64,000 nucleotides of DNA from Chlorogloea purpurea SAG 13.99 (GCA_016903695.1 JADQBB010000012.1:44438-108437); one strand, 5' to 3'; positions 24,604 through 35,363 are shown, counted from the first letter of the stretch. Numbers and translations: made by a program. Notes: generated by a model not told the origin, from the letters alone.

Positions 24604-25740
24604 ATGTTAGATTGTATTATCGTTGGTGCAGGCCCCGCAGGAGCAACCGCTGCTTATCATCTGGCCAAAAAAGGTTATTCTGTCCTCCTATTGGATAAAG
24701 CTCAGTTACCCCGCGATAAACCCTGTGGAGGTGGAGTATCACCCGCCGTACAAAAGTGGTTTGACTTTGACTTCACACCAGTGATTGACAATCGGGTTAA
24801 TAAAGTGCAATTTACCTGGAAATCGGGAGACCCCGTTACTACCAAATTGAACACGAAAGAATCCATGTGGATGGTCAAAAGAGATAAATTTGACGATTTT
24901 TTATGTCAGCAAGCCCAAAAACAAGGAGCCAAACTCCAAGATAAGACCCAAGTAACGGGTATTCAATATAGGGGGGATTATTGGCAGGTTAACACTTCTA
25001 ACGGCAACTTGGAGACACGTTATTTAATCGCCGCCGATGGAGTTAATAGTCAAGTGGCTAAATGGTTGGGATTGGGTACGACGAAAGACTTCTTGGGGGC
25101 TACCTTGGAGGTCAAAACATCCCTGCCCCCCGATCGACAGAATCTCGCTTATTTTGACTTCGGATCGCTTAAAAATGGTTATATCTGGATGTTTCCCAAA
25201 AGCGACGGTTATAGTATAAGTGGCGCCTGTTTTAAAGGCAGTATTAAATCCGATGAGTTGAAGAAAGGGTTATTTAATTACGCCTCCAGATTGGGTTTAA
25301 ATACGGGCGATGCCACCTACTCCGAGCATCCCTTGGGACTCTGGACGGAAAATCTGGGTCTCCACGCCAATCACGCTTTAATCGCAGGAGACGCGGCCGC
25401 TCTTCTCGATCCTCTTATCGGTGAGGGGATACGCCCGGCTATCCTCACGGGAGTGAAAGCGGCTGAAGCTATAGACGCAGCTTTAAAGGGCAACGCCGAA
25501 GCTTTACCCGCGTACACAGAGACGATCAAGCAAGAGTGGGGAAATGATATGGCACTCGCCCAGAAACTTTCTGGATTATTTTATCAGTTAACTCAAATTG
25601 CCTATAAAGTTGGAGTCAAGCGTCCCAGTGCCGGGCAACTTATGGGCAGAATCCTCTGCGGTGAGTTGCGTTACAGTGACGTTACCGAACAGATCATGAA
25701 TCGATTGAAAAAGCTGTTAATACCAGGTTTTGGGCGTTAA
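24604..25740 (+). CDS. Geranylgeranyl reductase-family flavoprotein
   Basis: A 378-residue FAD enzyme: dinucleotide-binding VGAGPAGATAAYHL (7-20), DKPCGGGVS (40-48) and the second FAD contact LIAGDAAALLDPLIGEGI. This pattern defines the geranylgeranyl reductase (ChlP-like) family, which saturates isoprenoid double bonds. It is shorter and more divergent than ChlP, so it may act on another isoprenoid or polyene rather than on chlorophyll or tocopherol side chains. Confidence 0.85.
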   Translation: MLDCIIVGAGPAGATAAYHLAKKGYSVLLLDKAQLPRDKPCGGGVSPAVQKWFDFDFTPVIDNRVNKVQFTWKSGDPVTTKLNTKESMWMVKRDKFDDFLCQQAQKQGAKLQDKTQVTGIQYRGDYWQVNTSNGNLETRYLIAADGVNSQVAKWLGLGTTKDFLGATLEVKTSLPPDRQNLAYFDFGSLKNGYIWMFPKSDGYSISGACFKGSIKSDELKKGLFNYASRLGLNTGDATYSEHPLGLWTENLGLHANHALIAGDAAALLDPLIGEGIRPAILTGVKAAEAIDAALKGNAEALPAYTETIKQEWGNDMALAQKLSGLFYQLTQIAYKVGVKRPSAGQLMGRILCGELRYSDVTEQIMNRLKKLLIPGFGR

Positions 25741-25824
25741 ATTCGCCTGCCCCTTCTGTTATTGTTCTCACGCAAAAGGTTTTCAAAGGAGGCAGTGTGC
25801 AGGGGAGCGATCGTGAGCGAGAAT

Positions 25825-25846
25825 AAAAAAGGATGGATTTCCATCC
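25825..25846 (-). terminator. Intrinsic terminator of the atp operon
   Basis: On the minus strand the stem GGATGG-AAAT-CCATCC (25831-25846) is followed at once by TTTTTT (25825-25830). It lies 28 bases past the atpC stop and reads in the operon's direction. Confidence 0.75.
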
Positions 25847-25873
25847 ACCCCGTGAGAATTTACTAATTATTAT

Positions 25874-26821
25874 TTACAGCGCGTTAGCACCCGCTACAAC
25901 TTCAAGCAGCTCTTGAGTGATAGCCGCCTGACGGGCCTTGTTATAAGTGAGAGTGAGACTACCGATCAAATCACTAGCATTCTCGCTGGCGTTGCTCATC
26001 GCCGTCATTCGCGCGGCTAATTCACTGGCGGCGGATTCTTGTAACGCTCTCAGTAATTGGTTATTGAGATATAAGGGTAAAAGAGAATCGAGGATCAGAG
26101 CGGGATCTTGCTCGAAGATCATATCTTGAGGATAGGTTTGGATAGGAGTTCCCGCCACTACTTGTCGTTCTACCTGTAGTTTGCCATCTCTGGTGATCAG
26201 ACGGAAAACTTCATCGTCTTCATGTTCTAAACCCTGTAAACTCAACGGTAAAAGAGTTTGGATCACCGGACGGGAACTAATTAAAGAGACGAATTTAGTA
26301 TATATCAACTCTACCCGATCGACCGTATTGGAGAGGAACAGAGATAATAACTCATCACCGATGGTCGCCGCCTCATCAGCCGAAGGAATCTGTTCTAAGT
26401 TGGTGAACTTAGCCGCGATGGGGGCGCTACGACGCTCGAAGTATTGGCTGGCTTTGCGTCCCGCCACCACTAACTGATAGTTCAGCCCCTGTTGTTTCAG
26501 TTCCTTGATACGCTGTTCAGCCCGGCGGATAACGTTGGCGTTGTAACCACCACAGAGACCTCGATCGCCCGTGATCACGAAAATCCCCACGGTTTTCACC
26601 GTTCTTTGTTCCAGGAGGGGTAAACCCACGTCCGCGAAAGAAAGACGACCCTGGAGGTTATAAAGAATTTCCGCCAAAGCATCAGCGAAAGGGCGGGTAG
26701 ATAAAACTTGTTCTTGGGCCCGACGAACTTTAGCCGCCGCGACCAGGCGCATCGCCTCGGTAATTTTTTTCGTATTTTTAACCGATTGAATCCGGTCACG
26801 TATCGCTTTTAAATTAGGCAT
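25874..26821 (-). CDS. atpC: ATP synthase gamma subunit
   Basis: A 315-residue central stalk subunit (also named atpG). The N-terminal helix [22 protein letters not shown] and the C-terminal helix [32 protein letters not shown] form the rotor shaft. [10 protein letters not shown] is conserved. The cyanobacterial insertion around [16 protein letters not shown] is present without the paired regulatory Cys of chloroplast gamma. Last gene of the operon, followed by an intrinsic terminator. The ATG at 26821 is used; the upstream extension is not conserved. Confidence 0.95.
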   Translation of the reverse strand: MPNLKAIRDRIQSVKNTKKITEAMRLVAAAKVRRAQEQVLSTRPFADALAEILYNLQGRLSFADVGLPLLEQRTVKTVGIFVITGDRGLCGGYNANVIRRAEQRIKELKQQGLNYQLVVAGRKASQYFERRSAPIAAKFTNLEQIPSADEAATIGDELLSLFLSNTVDRVELIYTKFVSLISSRPVIQTLLPLSLQGLEHEDDEVFRLITRDGKLQVERQVVAGTPIQTYPQDMIFEQDPALILDSLLPLYLNNQLLRALQESAASELAARMTAMSNASENASDLIGSLTLTYNKARQAAITQELLEVVAGANAL

Positions 26822-26921
26822 AGGAGAAGTAGTTATAAAGAAGTCGGTGTTTTTCTCGGGAAGTTGGGGAGTCGAGAATCGCAACCCCCAAAGCGCCAAA
26901 GCGCCACTCCCCTATCAGAAT

Positions 26922-28433
26922 TTAAGCTGCGAAAGCTTGTTTGAACTCGTTAATCCCTTCTTTGAGTAAACCTTCCGCCTCATCGCTCAACTGTTTTTCA
27001 GTAGAGACGATTTCTACATAGCGAGGTTTATTAGATTTGAGATACTCGCGTAAACCGGCGTTGAATTCGGTCACTTTGGCAGTATCCACGTTATCTAGAT
27101 AGCCATTAAGACCGGCGTATACTAAAGCTACTTGTTCCCATACTGCGAGGGGGAAATTCTGGGGCTGTTTCAGGATCTGACGTAAACGTTGACCCCTGGC
27201 CAGTTGCGCTTGAGTGGCCGCATCCAAGTCCGAAGCGAATTGAGAGAAAGCTTCTAACTCGTCAAACTGAGCTAATTCTAGTTTCAGTTTACCGGCAACT
27301 TTCTTCATCGCTTTGGTTTGTGCCGCTGAACCTACACGAGATACGGAGATACCTGGGTTGATGGCGGGACGGAAACCGGCGTTAAATAAATCGGTGGTTA
27401 AGAAGATCTGTCCGTCGGTGATGGAAATAACGTTAGTCGGGATATAAGCGGATACGTCACCGGCTTGGGTTTCGATGATGGGCAGGGCCGTCATACTACC
27501 GCCGCCTAACGCGTCGCTCAGTTTAGCCGCGCGCTCTAATAGACGGGAGTGGAGATAGAATACGTCACCGGGGTAAGCTTCACGCCCTGGAGGACGACGC
27601 ATCAACAGGGAGATTTGACGGTAGGCTTGAGCTTGTTTGGAAAGGTCATCGTACACTACCAAGGTAGCTTTGCCTTTATACATGAAGTATTCCGCTAAAG
27701 CCGCGCCGGTATAAGGGGCGATGTATTGGAGGGTGGCGGGATCGTTGGCGTTAGCTGCCACGACGATCGTGTAATCCATCGCGCCCCGTTTGGTGAGGGT
27801 ATCAACTACTTGAGCGACGGTGGAAGCTTTCTGACCGATCGCCACGTACACGCACACCACGTCTTCGCTTTTTTGGTTGATGATGGTGTCGATCGCGATC
27901 GCTGTTTTGCCGGTTTTTCTATCGCCGATGATCAACTCCCGTTGACCGCGACCGATGGGAATCATCGCGTCGATAGCGGTAATCCCCGTCTGCATCGGTT
28001 CGCACACGGATTTACGGGCGATGATACCAGGGGCCATGGATTCTACCAAACGAGTTTCGCTAGAGGGAATCTCGCCTTTACCGTCGATGGGACGACCGAG
28101 GGCATCCACTACACGGCCCACCATAGCGTCACCCACTGGAACCTGAGCGATGCGCCCGGTAGCTTTTACCGTGCCGCCTTCTTTGATACCGAAGCCGTCG
28201 CCCATTAATACGGCCCCGACGTTATCTTCTTCTAAGTTCAGGGCGATCCCTACTGTACCGTCTTCAAATTCTAATAATTCTCCCGCCATCGCTTGTTGTA
28301 AGCCGTAAATACGGGCGGTTCCGTCTCCTACCTGTAATACAGTTCCTACATTAGAAACTTGTACTTCTTGATTGTAGGATTCGATCTGCTGGCGAATAAT
28401 TGTACTGATTTCGTCGGGTCTGATGGCTACCAT
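26922..28433 (-). CDS. atpA: ATP synthase alpha subunit
   Basis: A 503-residue non-catalytic nucleotide-binding subunit of F1. Walker [12 protein letters not shown], the [25 protein letters not shown] region and [10 protein letters not shown] are standard. The N-terminal helix that binds delta begins [16 protein letters not shown]. Length is normal. It lies between delta and gamma, as in other cyanobacteria; the beta and epsilon genes are not in the window. Confidence 0.97.
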   Translation of the reverse strand: MVAIRPDEISTIIRQQIESYNQEVQVSNVGTVLQVGDGTARIYGLQQAMAGELLEFEDGTVGIALNLEEDNVGAVLMGDGFGIKEGGTVKATGRIAQVPVGDAMVGRVVDALGRPIDGKGEIPSSETRLVESMAPGIIARKSVCEPMQTGITAIDAMIPIGRGQRELIIGDRKTGKTAIAIDTIINQKSEDVVCVYVAIGQKASTVAQVVDTLTKRGAMDYTIVVAANANDPATLQYIAPYTGAALAEYFMYKGKATLVVYDDLSKQAQAYRQISLLMRRPPGREAYPGDVFYLHSRLLERAAKLSDALGGGSMTALPIIETQAGDVSAYIPTNVISITDGQIFLTTDLFNAGFRPAINPGISVSRVGSAAQTKAMKKVAGKLKLELAQFDELEAFSQFASDLDAATQAQLARGQRLRQILKQPQNFPLAVWEQVALVYAGLNGYLDNVDTAKVTEFNAGLREYLKSNKPRYVEIVSTEKQLSDEAEGLLKEGINEFKQAFAA

Positions 28434-28480
28434 AGTTTGCTCTTGTGTGAAATTAGGGTTATGGAAAAAATTTTAGATAA

Positions 28481-29038
28481 TTACACGCTACGGCCTAAGC
28501 TGTTACCGATGCGCTGTAGTTGACCGCGGATACTGGCATCTAACACCTGTGATCCGACTTTGATGATCACTCCACCGATCAAACCAGGATCTACGGAAGT
28601 GCTTAACTCCACGACTTCGGCGGCGGTGAGCGTTTTCACTTTGTCGATCACGGTTTGAAGTTGCGAGTCGCTCAACTGAGTGGCCGAGGTGACTTCCGCG
28701 AGTACGGTATTGGTTAAGCCTCTTACGAGGATCAGGAATTGTTCACATACCGGTTCCAAGAAAGCGATTCTTCGTTTATCTACCAACAGCATCAGGAAGT
28801 TAAGTAAATAGGGGTGTACTTCTGAACCCATAACGCGGGTTAGCACCTCTTTTTTCGCTCCTTCTTTCATCACCGGGCTGCCGATAAAATCGTTTAATTG
28901 GGGTGAATCTTTCAGTAATTGAAGCAGGGATTTCACATCACCGCTAAAGCGATCGAGCAAATTACTCGATTGTGCCACCGAGAGTAGGGCTTGAGCGTAG
29001 GGTTCGGCGATTTCTGTACTGACGAGAGTTCCTTTCAT
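28481..29038 (-). CDS. atpD: ATP synthase delta subunit
   Basis: A 185-residue peripheral stalk subunit (also named atpH) joining F1 to the b/b' stalk. The N-terminal helical domain ([13 protein letters not shown]) and the C-terminal [29 protein letters not shown] are characteristic. The atpF stop and this start codon are adjacent with no spacer. Confidence 0.93.
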   Translation of the reverse strand: MKGTLVSTEIAEPYAQALLSVAQSSNLLDRFSGDVKSLLQLLKDSPQLNDFIGSPVMKEGAKKEVLTRVMGSEVHPYLLNFLMLLVDKRRIAFLEPVCEQFLILVRGLTNTVLAEVTSATQLSDSQLQTVIDKVKTLTAAEVVELSTSVDPGLIGGVIIKVGSQVLDASIRGQLQRIGNSLGRSV

Positions 29039-29578
29039 CTATCTTCCTCCTAGTTGGGCCAGACTGCGATCGATCAATCCCTGTTGGGTAGAGTCATCTA
29101 GACCACCTTTAAGCTTCGATTCCACCGATTCCATCGCTAGAGTGGCGATTCTCTGTCTCAGTTCCATCATGACTCGCTCTTGTTCCGCGCCGAGATTTTT
29201 CGCCGCGGTTTCCTGCATACGAGCCACGTCTACTTCTGCTTTAGCCGCAATTTCTGCCGCCAGAGATTTCGCTCTTTCTTTTGCGGTAGCGACAATTTTT
29301 TCGGCTTCGATCTTAGATTCGGCGAGTTTTTTCTGTTCTACTGCCAAGGCTGAAGACGCTTTTTGGTTACGTTCTTCCGCTTCTTGGATCGTTTCAGCGA
29401 TTTTGCTTTGACGCTGGGCGAGAATGTTGGTTAGCACTTTGCGTCCATAAAACACCACTACACCGACGAGGATAGCTAAATTAAACAAATTGGTTCTTAA
29501 AATGTTAAAATCTAGCCCAAAACCCTTCTCGGTTCCTTCCATTGCCTCGGTGGCTAATAATAAAACGGTATTGAGCAT
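29039..29578 (-). CDS. atpF: ATP synthase b subunit
   Basis: A 179-residue stator subunit: one N-terminal membrane helix (about 24-45, [20 protein letters not shown]) and a long charged coiled coil from about 50 onwards (Ala/Glu/Lys-rich). It pairs with b' in the peripheral stalk. It directly abuts the delta gene and follows b' by 12 bases. Confidence 0.93.
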   Translation of the reverse strand: MLNTVLLLATEAMEGTEKGFGLDFNILRTNLFNLAILVGVVVFYGRKVLTNILAQRQSKIAETIQEAEERNQKASSALAVEQKKLAESKIEAEKIVATAKERAKSLAAEIAAKAEVDVARMQETAAKNLGAEQERVMMELRQRIATLAMESVESKLKGGLDDSTQQGLIDRSLAQLGGR

Positions 29579-29590
29579 ATTTGTGACTAT

Positions 29591-30022
29591 TTATCTTACA
29601 GCCTGGGGGCCTAACAATTTTTCGAGTATTTGACGGCTGAGATCTTCTACCTGTGTTTCTAGAGAACTGAAAGCTTCTTCTTTCTGGCGTTCGATCTCGG
29701 CTGCGGCCGCTTCTTTCTGCTCTTGGGCTTGTTTTTGAGCTTGGGCTACTTTAGTCGCGGCGATGTCATTGGCTTCCGCTTGGGCTTTGGCAATAATCTC
29801 TTGGGATTGTTTGCGGGCCTCGGCGATCTGAAGTTCGTATTCTTTGGTTAATTGTTGGGTTTTGGCTAGAACTTCTTTGGCTCCTTCTTCGCTCTGCCGA
29901 ATGTATTCCGCTCTCTCGTCTAAAACTTTACTGAGGGGCTTGTAGAATACGGCGTTGAGTATGATCGCCAATAATATAAATTGCAACGCCATCACTGGCA
30001 TAGTCGCATCAAAATCAAACAT
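29591..30022 (-). CDS. atpG: ATP synthase b' subunit
   Basis: A 143-residue second b-type stator subunit, typical of photosynthetic organisms. One membrane helix (about 5-27) follows MFDFDATMP, then the stalk helix [21 protein letters not shown] and a Gln/Glu/Lys-rich coiled coil. It forms a heterodimer with AtpF. Confidence 0.93.
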   Translation of the reverse strand: MFDFDATMPVMALQFILLAIILNAVFYKPLSKVLDERAEYIRQSEEGAKEVLAKTQQLTKEYELQIAEARKQSQEIIAKAQAEANDIAATKVAQAQKQAQEQKEAAAAEIERQKEEAFSSLETQVEDLSRQILEKLLGPQAVR

Positions 30023-30100
30023 TGCTTATCCCACTCACGATTATCAAGGGTCAAATGAGAGAATCGAGGCGTGTAGATCACACACCTCGATGGTCGCGGT

Positions 30101-30364
<264 letters not shown>

Positions 30365-30566
30365 TTACAATCAATTAGGGTCGTTAGTCGAGAATTAGGA
30401 GCGCGTTCAAAAGCCTTTAATCTAGTTCAGATTTAGCTAAATAACTCCTAATATAGGTGGCTCATCATAATAGGCTCAGAATCGAAAATATAATTTTCAA
30501 ATTCTTCTACCTAATTCTTAGTTATTATCCTATTAATCGGACACTTTGCACTAAGATTCTTGAAGA

Positions 30567-31322
30567 TTATCCGTGTTCTTCTTCGTGTTCCGATTCGATC
30601 GCCTCATGGATATAAGCACCCGCCAAGGTGGCGAACACTAGGGCTTGAATAGCGCTGGTGAATAATCCCAACGCCATCAGCGGTAAGGGAACGATCAGGG
30701 GAACCAATAACACCAGTACCCCCACTACCAATTCGTCCGCCAGGATGTTACCGAAAAGACGGAAGCTCAAAGAGAGGGGTTTGGTGAAATCTTCTAAAAT
30801 TTTAATCGGTAAAAGAACGGGTATCGGCTCTATATAGTGAGCGAAATAACCCAATCCTTTTTTACTCAAACCGGCGTAAAAATACGCCAGAGAAGTCAAT
30901 AAAGCCAGGGCCACCGTTGTATTAATATCATTGGTGGGGGCGGCTAATTCTCCTTCAGGAAGTTCGATGATTTTCCATGGGAAGAGAGCGCCCAACCAGT
31001 TCGATACGAAGATGAATAAGAACAAAGTACCGATAAATGGTAGCCAAGGTCTATAATCTTTTTCGCCTAGTTGATTTCTCGCTAAATCCCGTAAAAATTC
31101 GAGAACGTACTCCATGAAATTTTGAATTCCCGTGGGTATTCTCTTAATATTACTGGTGGCAGCCAACGAGGCAATTATTAATAGAGCGAATACTATCCAA
31201 GAAACAAATAATACTTGCCCGTGTACCTTAAAATTACCGATGTGCCAGTACCAGTGTTGACCCACTTCTATCGAAGCAAGACTGAATGTATGGAGACTAC
31301 TTAAACCGTCTAACATTTCCAT
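30567..31322 (-). CDS. atpI: ATP synthase a subunit
   Basis: A 251-residue membrane subunit forming the proton half-channels (also named atpB). About five helices; essential-Arg helix [21 protein letters not shown] and C-terminal [15 protein letters not shown]. The start is ATG at 31322 or 31316; an open frame reaches a TTG at 31364 but the extra residues look non-conserved. It lies 48 bases after atp1. The 220 bases between this gene and atpH contain no gene that I can see. Confidence 0.93.
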   Translation of the reverse strand: MEMLDGLSSLHTFSLASIEVGQHWYWHIGNFKVHGQVLFVSWIVFALLIIASLAATSNIKRIPTGIQNFMEYVLEFLRDLARNQLGEKDYRPWLPFIGTLFLFIFVSNWLGALFPWKIIELPEGELAAPTNDINTTVALALLTSLAYFYAGLSKKGLGYFAHYIEPIPVLLPIKILEDFTKPLSLSFRLFGNILADELVVGVLVLLVPLIVPLPLMALGLFTSAIQALVFATLAGAYIHEAIESEHEEEHG

Positions 31323-31370
31323 TTCCCGGAACTTATTATCAAACAGGGTATCTATAACTTTCAATCGTAT

Positions 31371-31796
31371 CTATTGACTATTTTGTGGGGGTGTGAGAAC
31401 ACTCTGCACCGTATAGGCAATGATGGCGGCTTTGTAAGTTAAGAATCCTAAAAAAACCGGAACGATGTGCAGTTCCTGCCAACGACTCGCTAGAATTATC
31501 AGCAATGCGAATAAACCTAATCCTTTCGCTCCCGCCCTCTGATTACTAGTACCTAACGTTTCTACTTCCCTCGCTAGTAGTCTCAAGTAAATAAAACCTA
31601 CCGTTGCCCCCAATAAATAATTCAGGGCGATGTTAAGGGAATAGAAAAACCAAACCGCTCCAAAGAAGAGAACGGTAAAGATTAGCGTCCACCGGTACAA
31701 GGTATTTTGCAATTGATAATACTCTTGCATCGGGTCTTTTCGGGTTCGGTTTTCAGTCGGGGACTGGGGTTCAGGTGTCGGGTACGATTCGGTCAC
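31371..31796 (-). CDS. atp1: ATP synthase subunit I, Atp1
   Basis: A 141-residue protein with about four membrane helices after a Pro/Thr-rich cytosolic N-terminus. Position at the head of the operon and topology match cyanobacterial Atp1/AtpI-type assembly proteins, thought to help c-ring assembly or cation handling. The start appears to be GTG at 31796; no earlier gene is on this strand nearby, so the operon promoter should lie in 31797-31945. Confidence 0.85.
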   Translation of the reverse strand: MTESYPTPEPQSPTENRTRKDPMQEYYQLQNTLYRWTLIFTVLFFGAVWFFYSLNIALNYLLGATVGFIYLRLLAREVETLGTSNQRAGAKGLGLFALLIILASRWQELHIVPVFLGFLTYKAAIIAYTVQSVLTPPQNSQ

Positions 31797-31945
31797 GCTT
31801 ATGAGCTATAGCCTAATCTAAATGGTCGATCGGCTTTCTCTGCAATCATGCCGAGGCAAGCCAGAAAAATCATATCACGGTAGGGGTGACAAATATTAAG
31901 GAATTGTAAATTTAATCGATTTTTCTCAAACCGCCACGAGTGGGG

Positions 31946-32299
31946 TCAGGACTTGCTTTGTTGATAGGTAATGAAATTGCCGAAAACCCCCAGGGTCTTC
32001 ACCGTGACAACACCTGGAAATTCGGTGGTATAGATGCTGAACAAACCCATATTATCCCGTTTGGTAGAATTCTCGATCGCCGGTTTCAATAAATTATTCT
32101 TGATAGTGTTCTTACCGATCACTGGCATCTTATCAATATCGCAGTAGCCGGTTCTATCACACACTACTTTTTCAGCTTCGGCGATAAAACGATCGGAAGC
32201 GTAATCCACATAATTCGTTGGTTGGGGGTTACTCGCCGCCATCACCGCGGCTAAAACCCCTAAAACGATACCAGGTACAACGAGGTTAGATCCCTTCAT
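31946..32299 (-). CDS. DUF4359 protein
   Basis: A 117-residue protein with an N-terminal hydrophobic segment (signal anchor or cleaved signal, about 5-22), NPQPTNYVDYASDRF and the ending LFSIYTTEFPG then TLGVFGNFITY, the pattern I recall for DUF4359. Two Cys (VVCDRTGYCDI) may form a disulfide. Location likely periplasmic or membrane-attached. It lies 44 bases after the peroxiredoxin gene, with a G/C hairpin between them. Function unknown. Confidence 0.75.
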   Translation of the reverse strand: MKGSNLVVPGIVLGVLAAVMAASNPQPTNYVDYASDRFIAEAEKVVCDRTGYCDIDKMPVIGKNTIKNNLLKPAIENSTKRDNMGLFSIYTTEFPGVVTVKTLGVFGNFITYQQSKS

Positions 32300-32315
32300 G
32301 GGCGGTGTGAACTGC

Positions 32316-32333
32316 GGGGGGACATTTCCCCCC
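32316..32333 (-). terminator. Hairpin between peroxiredoxin and DUF4359 genes
   Basis: GGGGGGA-CATT-TCCCCCC, a perfect 7-bp G/C stem with a 4-base loop, lies 11 bases past the peroxiredoxin stop. It has no clear U-tract on the minus strand, so it may be a partial terminator, a processing site or an mRNA stabiliser. Confidence 0.4.
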
Positions 32334-32343
32334 TGGGTAAATT

Positions 32344-32979
32344 TTATTTGTTCGGTTGGGGAGTGGTACGCAGATAGGGTTTGACTTCCGTGACTCCTTT
32401 GGGGAATTTATTTTTCGCTTCTTCGGTGGGAATCGAAGGCACTACCACGCAGTCATCTCCATCTTTCCAGTTAGCGGGCGTGGCCACTCCATAATTATCG
32501 GTCAATTGCAGAGAGTCGATAACTCTGAGAATTTCCTCGAAATTTCTACCGGTGCTGGCCGGATAAGTTAAGGATAACCGCAATTTCTTATTCGGGTCAA
32601 TGATAAATACTGTCCGCACGGTGAGACTATTTAAAGAGTTAGGGTGGATCATACCGTAGAGGTCGGAAACCTTACGATCGCCGTCCGCTAGAATTGGATA
32701 ATCGACGGTGGTTTTTTGCGTCTCGTTAATATCTTCGATCCAGCCCCGGTGAGAATCGGCGTTATCCACGCTGAGAGCGATCACTTTCACATTGCGTTTA
32801 TCGAATTCCGGTTTGAGATTCGCCACCGTACCCAATTCTGTAGTACAAACAGGAGTATAATCCGCGGGATGGGAAAAAAGCACGACCCAGCTATCTCCCG
32901 CCCACTCGTGGAAAGAGATAGAGCCTTCACTGGAATCTTGAGTGAAATCTGGTACTACATCGCCTAATTGGAGAGCCAT
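32344..32979 (-). CDS. 1-Cys peroxiredoxin (Prx6 type)
   Basis: A 211-residue thiol peroxidase reducing H2O2 and alkyl hydroperoxides. The peroxidatic Cys45 is in HPADYTPVCTTELG. The ~60-residue C-terminal domain (YGVATPANWKDGDDCVVVPS) marks the Prx6/1-Cys class, and no resolving Cys is at the typical-2-Cys position. Divergent from psbU, with a 235-bp spacer. Confidence 0.93.
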   Translation of the reverse strand: MALQLGDVVPDFTQDSSEGSISFHEWAGDSWVVLFSHPADYTPVCTTELGTVANLKPEFDKRNVKVIALSVDNADSHRGWIEDINETQKTTVDYPILADGDRKVSDLYGMIHPNSLNSLTVRTVFIIDPNKKLRLSLTYPASTGRNFEEILRVIDSLQLTDNYGVATPANWKDGDDCVVVPSIPTEEAKNKFPKGVTEVKPYLRTTPQPNK

Positions 32980-33197
32980 AGTTTTCTTTTCCTATAACAT
33001 GATCATCGGAACCAACTCTCTATATTGCCACAGTATTTACTACATCCCTAGAGAGTTTTAGAGATTTATAACAATTGTTTGCGCTCAATTTGCCTGGTCT
33101 GAGAAACTAATGGAGGAAACTGCGGTATTATATGAAATGCGATCATATATATTTTTTAACAGTTAACCACGATCCCCAGACACAAAATAATCTTGTT

Positions 33198-33203
33198 AGG
33201 AGG
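33198..33203 (+). promoter_or_regulatory. Strong ribosome binding site of psbU
   Basis: AGGAGG, a full anti-16S match, lies 11 bases before the psbU ATG. Most other genes in the window have weaker sites. Confidence 0.7.
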
Positions 33204-33214
33204 CAGAAACTTCA

Positions 33215-33604
33215 ATGAAAGGCGTAGTCCGTTTTTTACTTATCGTTACTCTAGCAGTGGGTTGTTTCCTTTCCGGTCAACCACAAGCTCAAGCCGTTAA
33301 TTCAGCTTCCTTAGCTGTTTTGAACGCTGCTGACGCTAAATTAACCACCGAGTTCGGTCAAAAAATCGATCTCAATAACAGCGACATCCGTGATTTCCGC
33401 GGCTTAAGAGGATTCTACCCCAACCTGGCGGGAAAAATTATCAAAAATGCTCCCTACGATGAAGTCAATGATGTATTGAATATCACCGGACTATCGAGCG
33501 GACAGAAAGAGCGTTTACAGGCGAATATCGATAAATTCACCGTTACCCCTCCCGCGAAAGAGTTCATCGAAGGCGACGATCGCTTTAACCCGGGAGTTTA
33601 CTAG
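33215..33604 (+). CDS. psbU: Photosystem II extrinsic protein PsbU (12 kDa)
   Basis: A 129-residue lumenal protein that stabilises the oxygen-evolving cluster of photosystem II together with PsbO and PsbV. The signal peptide covers about 1-28 (ends AQAV). The mature part has KIDLNNSDIRDFRGLRGFYPNLAGKII and the helix-hairpin-helix ending GLSSGQKERLQANIDKF. It is preceded by a strong AGGAGG and followed by a terminator hairpin, as expected for an abundant monocistronic message. Confidence 0.97.
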   Translation: MKGVVRFLLIVTLAVGCFLSGQPQAQAVNSASLAVLNAADAKLTTEFGQKIDLNNSDIRDFRGLRGFYPNLAGKIIKNAPYDEVNDVLNITGLSSGQKERLQANIDKFTVTPPAKEFIEGDDRFNPGVY

Positions 33605-33628
33605 AATTTCCAGGAAACGATACTAACG

Positions 33629-33656
33629 AGGGTGGGCGAAAGCTCACCCTTAATTT
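33629..33656 (+). terminator. Intrinsic terminator after psbU
   Basis: AGGGTGGGC-GAAA-GCTCACCCT (33629-33650): a 9-bp stem with one G-U pair and a GAAA tetraloop, then TAATTTAT. It lies 25 bases past the psbU stop. Confidence 0.7.
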
Positions 33657-33690
33657 ATAGATACCATCCTCCGGGTAAAGTTATGATAGA

Positions 33691-33708
33691 TAGAATTTAT
33701 AAATTCTA
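33691..33708. promoter_or_regulatory. 18-base palindrome at the nadB start
   Basis: TAGAATTTATAAATTCTA is a perfect palindrome ending 2 bases before the nadB ATG. A TATGAT lies at 33682-33687, so the palindrome would cover the transcript start and ribosome binding region. It could be an operator or a leader hairpin; no -35 is evident. Confidence 0.4.
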
Positions 33709-33710
33709 AA

Positions 33711-35363
33711 ATGTTATCCGCCCATTCTCCCCGACCTTATTATGACGTGATCATCGTCGGTTCAGGAGCCGCCGGTTTATACGCCTGTCTCTGCCTCCCC
33801 GAAGATTATCGCATCTGTCTGATCACCAAAGAAAGCATCAAAACAGGGGCGAGTGATTGGGCCCAAGGAGGAATAGCGGCAGCCATAGACCCCACCGATT
33901 CGCCGGATTTACACTACAGCGATACGATGAAAGCCGGGGCCGGATTGTGCGAACCGGAGGCGGTAGAATTTCTCGTCAATGAGGCCGCCCAGGCGATCGA
34001 GTCCCTCGTGGATTTAGGAGTAAGCTTTGATCGCCAGGGGAAAAAACTGTCCATGACTTTAGAAGCGGCGCACTCCCGCCCCAGGGTATTACACGCAGCC
34101 GATCAAACTGGGAGAGCGATCGTCACTACCCTGATGGAAAAGGTACAACAACGCCCCAATACAGAGATCATTCCCAATTCCCTCGCTTTGAGCCTTTGGA
34201 TAGAGGCGGGGCGTTGTCGGGGCATCAGCCTACTTTATGACAATAAAATATCTTGGCTGGGGGCGAAAGGGGTAATTCTCGCTACCGGCGGCGGGGGACA
34301 GGTTTACGCCCAAACCACTAACCCGTCAGTGAGTACCGGCGATGGTGTGGCTCTAGCTTGGCGCGCCGGGGCCGTTGTCAGGGATTTAGAATTTTTTCAG
34401 TTTCATCCCACGGCTTTAAGTGTACCTGGCGCGCCCCGATTTCTGATTAGTGAGGCGGTGCGGGGAGAGGGAGCGCATTTAGTAGACGGCGATGGTAAAC
34501 GCTTCGCTTTTGATTATCACCCCGCCGGAGAATTAGCGCCAAGAGATGTGGTCAGTCGTGCCATATTTCATCATCTGGCGAAAACTTCCTCTCAACCGGC
34601 GCTCGATCGAGTCTACCTCGATTTAAAGCCGATCGCACCGCCCAAAATCCGCCATCGTTTTCCGAATATCATCCGCGTTTGTCAGAAATGGGGCGTGGAT
34701 GTATTTCGAGAGCTAATTCCCGTCACTCCCGCGGCTCACTATTGGATGGGAGGAATTGAAACGGGTTTGGATAATCAAACTTCCTTACCCGGCCTGTACG
34801 CTATCGGTGAAACTGCTAGCACTGGTGTTCAAGGAGCCAATCGTCTCGCCAGTAACTCCCTATTAGAGTGTGTGGTGTTTGCGGAACAATTACGCCATAT
34901 AGAATTATCAATATCGGTAGAGAGGGCAGAAGATAAAAATGCTCTCGTCATCGGGGATGATTGGTCAGAAGAGCTACGCTACATTGAGACGATTCGCCTG
35001 GCGCTACCGATATTAATGTGGCAGAGTGCCGGTATTTGTCGTGAAGAAAAAACTCTAGGGGAGTCTATTATTCAAGTGGAGCAATGGCGGGAAAAATGCA
35101 GTCATTATCAAAGTACTCAATTACTCGAACAGATACAACCTGGGCAATCTTTGACTTTATCTAACCCTTCGGCAGAGCAACAATTAAGAATATGTCAAGA
35201 AACACTAAATTTACTCGATGTAGCCTATTTAATCCTCAAAAGTGCTTTATTCCGTCAAGAAAGCCGAGGAGGCCACTATCGTAGTGATTTTCCCGACACA
35301 GAACCTGACTGGCAAGTACATACGAGTATACAGTCCGACAACTGGACGAAACAAAGAATTTAA
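33711..35363 (+). CDS. nadB: L-aspartate oxidase
   Basis: A 550-residue FAD enzyme that oxidises L-aspartate to iminoaspartate, the first step of de novo NAD synthesis; NadA is the partner. FAD motif VIIVGSGAAGLYA near the start, TGASDWAQGGIAAA, the succinate dehydrogenase-like ATGGGGQVYAQTTNP, active-site HPTAL and GETASTGVQGANRLASNSLLE. The C-terminal helical domain is present. Length is normal. Confidence 0.95.
   Translation: MLSAHSPRPYYDVIIVGSGAAGLYACLCLPEDYRICLITKESIKTGASDWAQGGIAAAIDPTDSPDLHYSDTMKAGAGLCEPEAVEFLVNEAAQAIESLVDLGVSFDRQGKKLSMTLEAAHSRPRVLHAADQTGRAIVTTLMEKVQQRPNTEIIPNSLALSLWIEAGRCRGISLLYDNKISWLGAKGVILATGGGGQVYAQTTNPSVSTGDGVALAWRAGAVVRDLEFFQFHPTALSVPGAPRFLISEAVRGEGAHLVDGDGKRFAFDYHPAGELAPRDVVSRAIFHHLAKTSSQPALDRVYLDLKPIAPPKIRHRFPNIIRVCQKWGVDVFRELIPVTPAAHYWMGGIETGLDNQTSLPGLYAIGETASTGVQGANRLASNSLLECVVFAEQLRHIELSISVERAEDKNALVIGDDWSEELRYIETIRLALPILMWQSAGICREEKTLGESIIQVEQWREKCSHYQSTQLLEQIQPGQSLTLSNPSAEQQLRICQETLNLLDVAYLILKSALFRQESRGGHYRSDFPDTEPDWQVHTSIQSDNWTKQRI

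Noticed and set aside
27726..28208. 160-residue open frame opposite atpA
   Set aside because: Antisense shadow of a highly conserved gene; His/Asp-rich composition comes from the reverse reading.
31797..31945. TTGTCA and TATGAT on the minus strand as atp operon promoter
   Set aside because: Spacer is only 12 bases, too short for a sigma70 promoter; the real promoter is probably in this stretch but I cannot place it.
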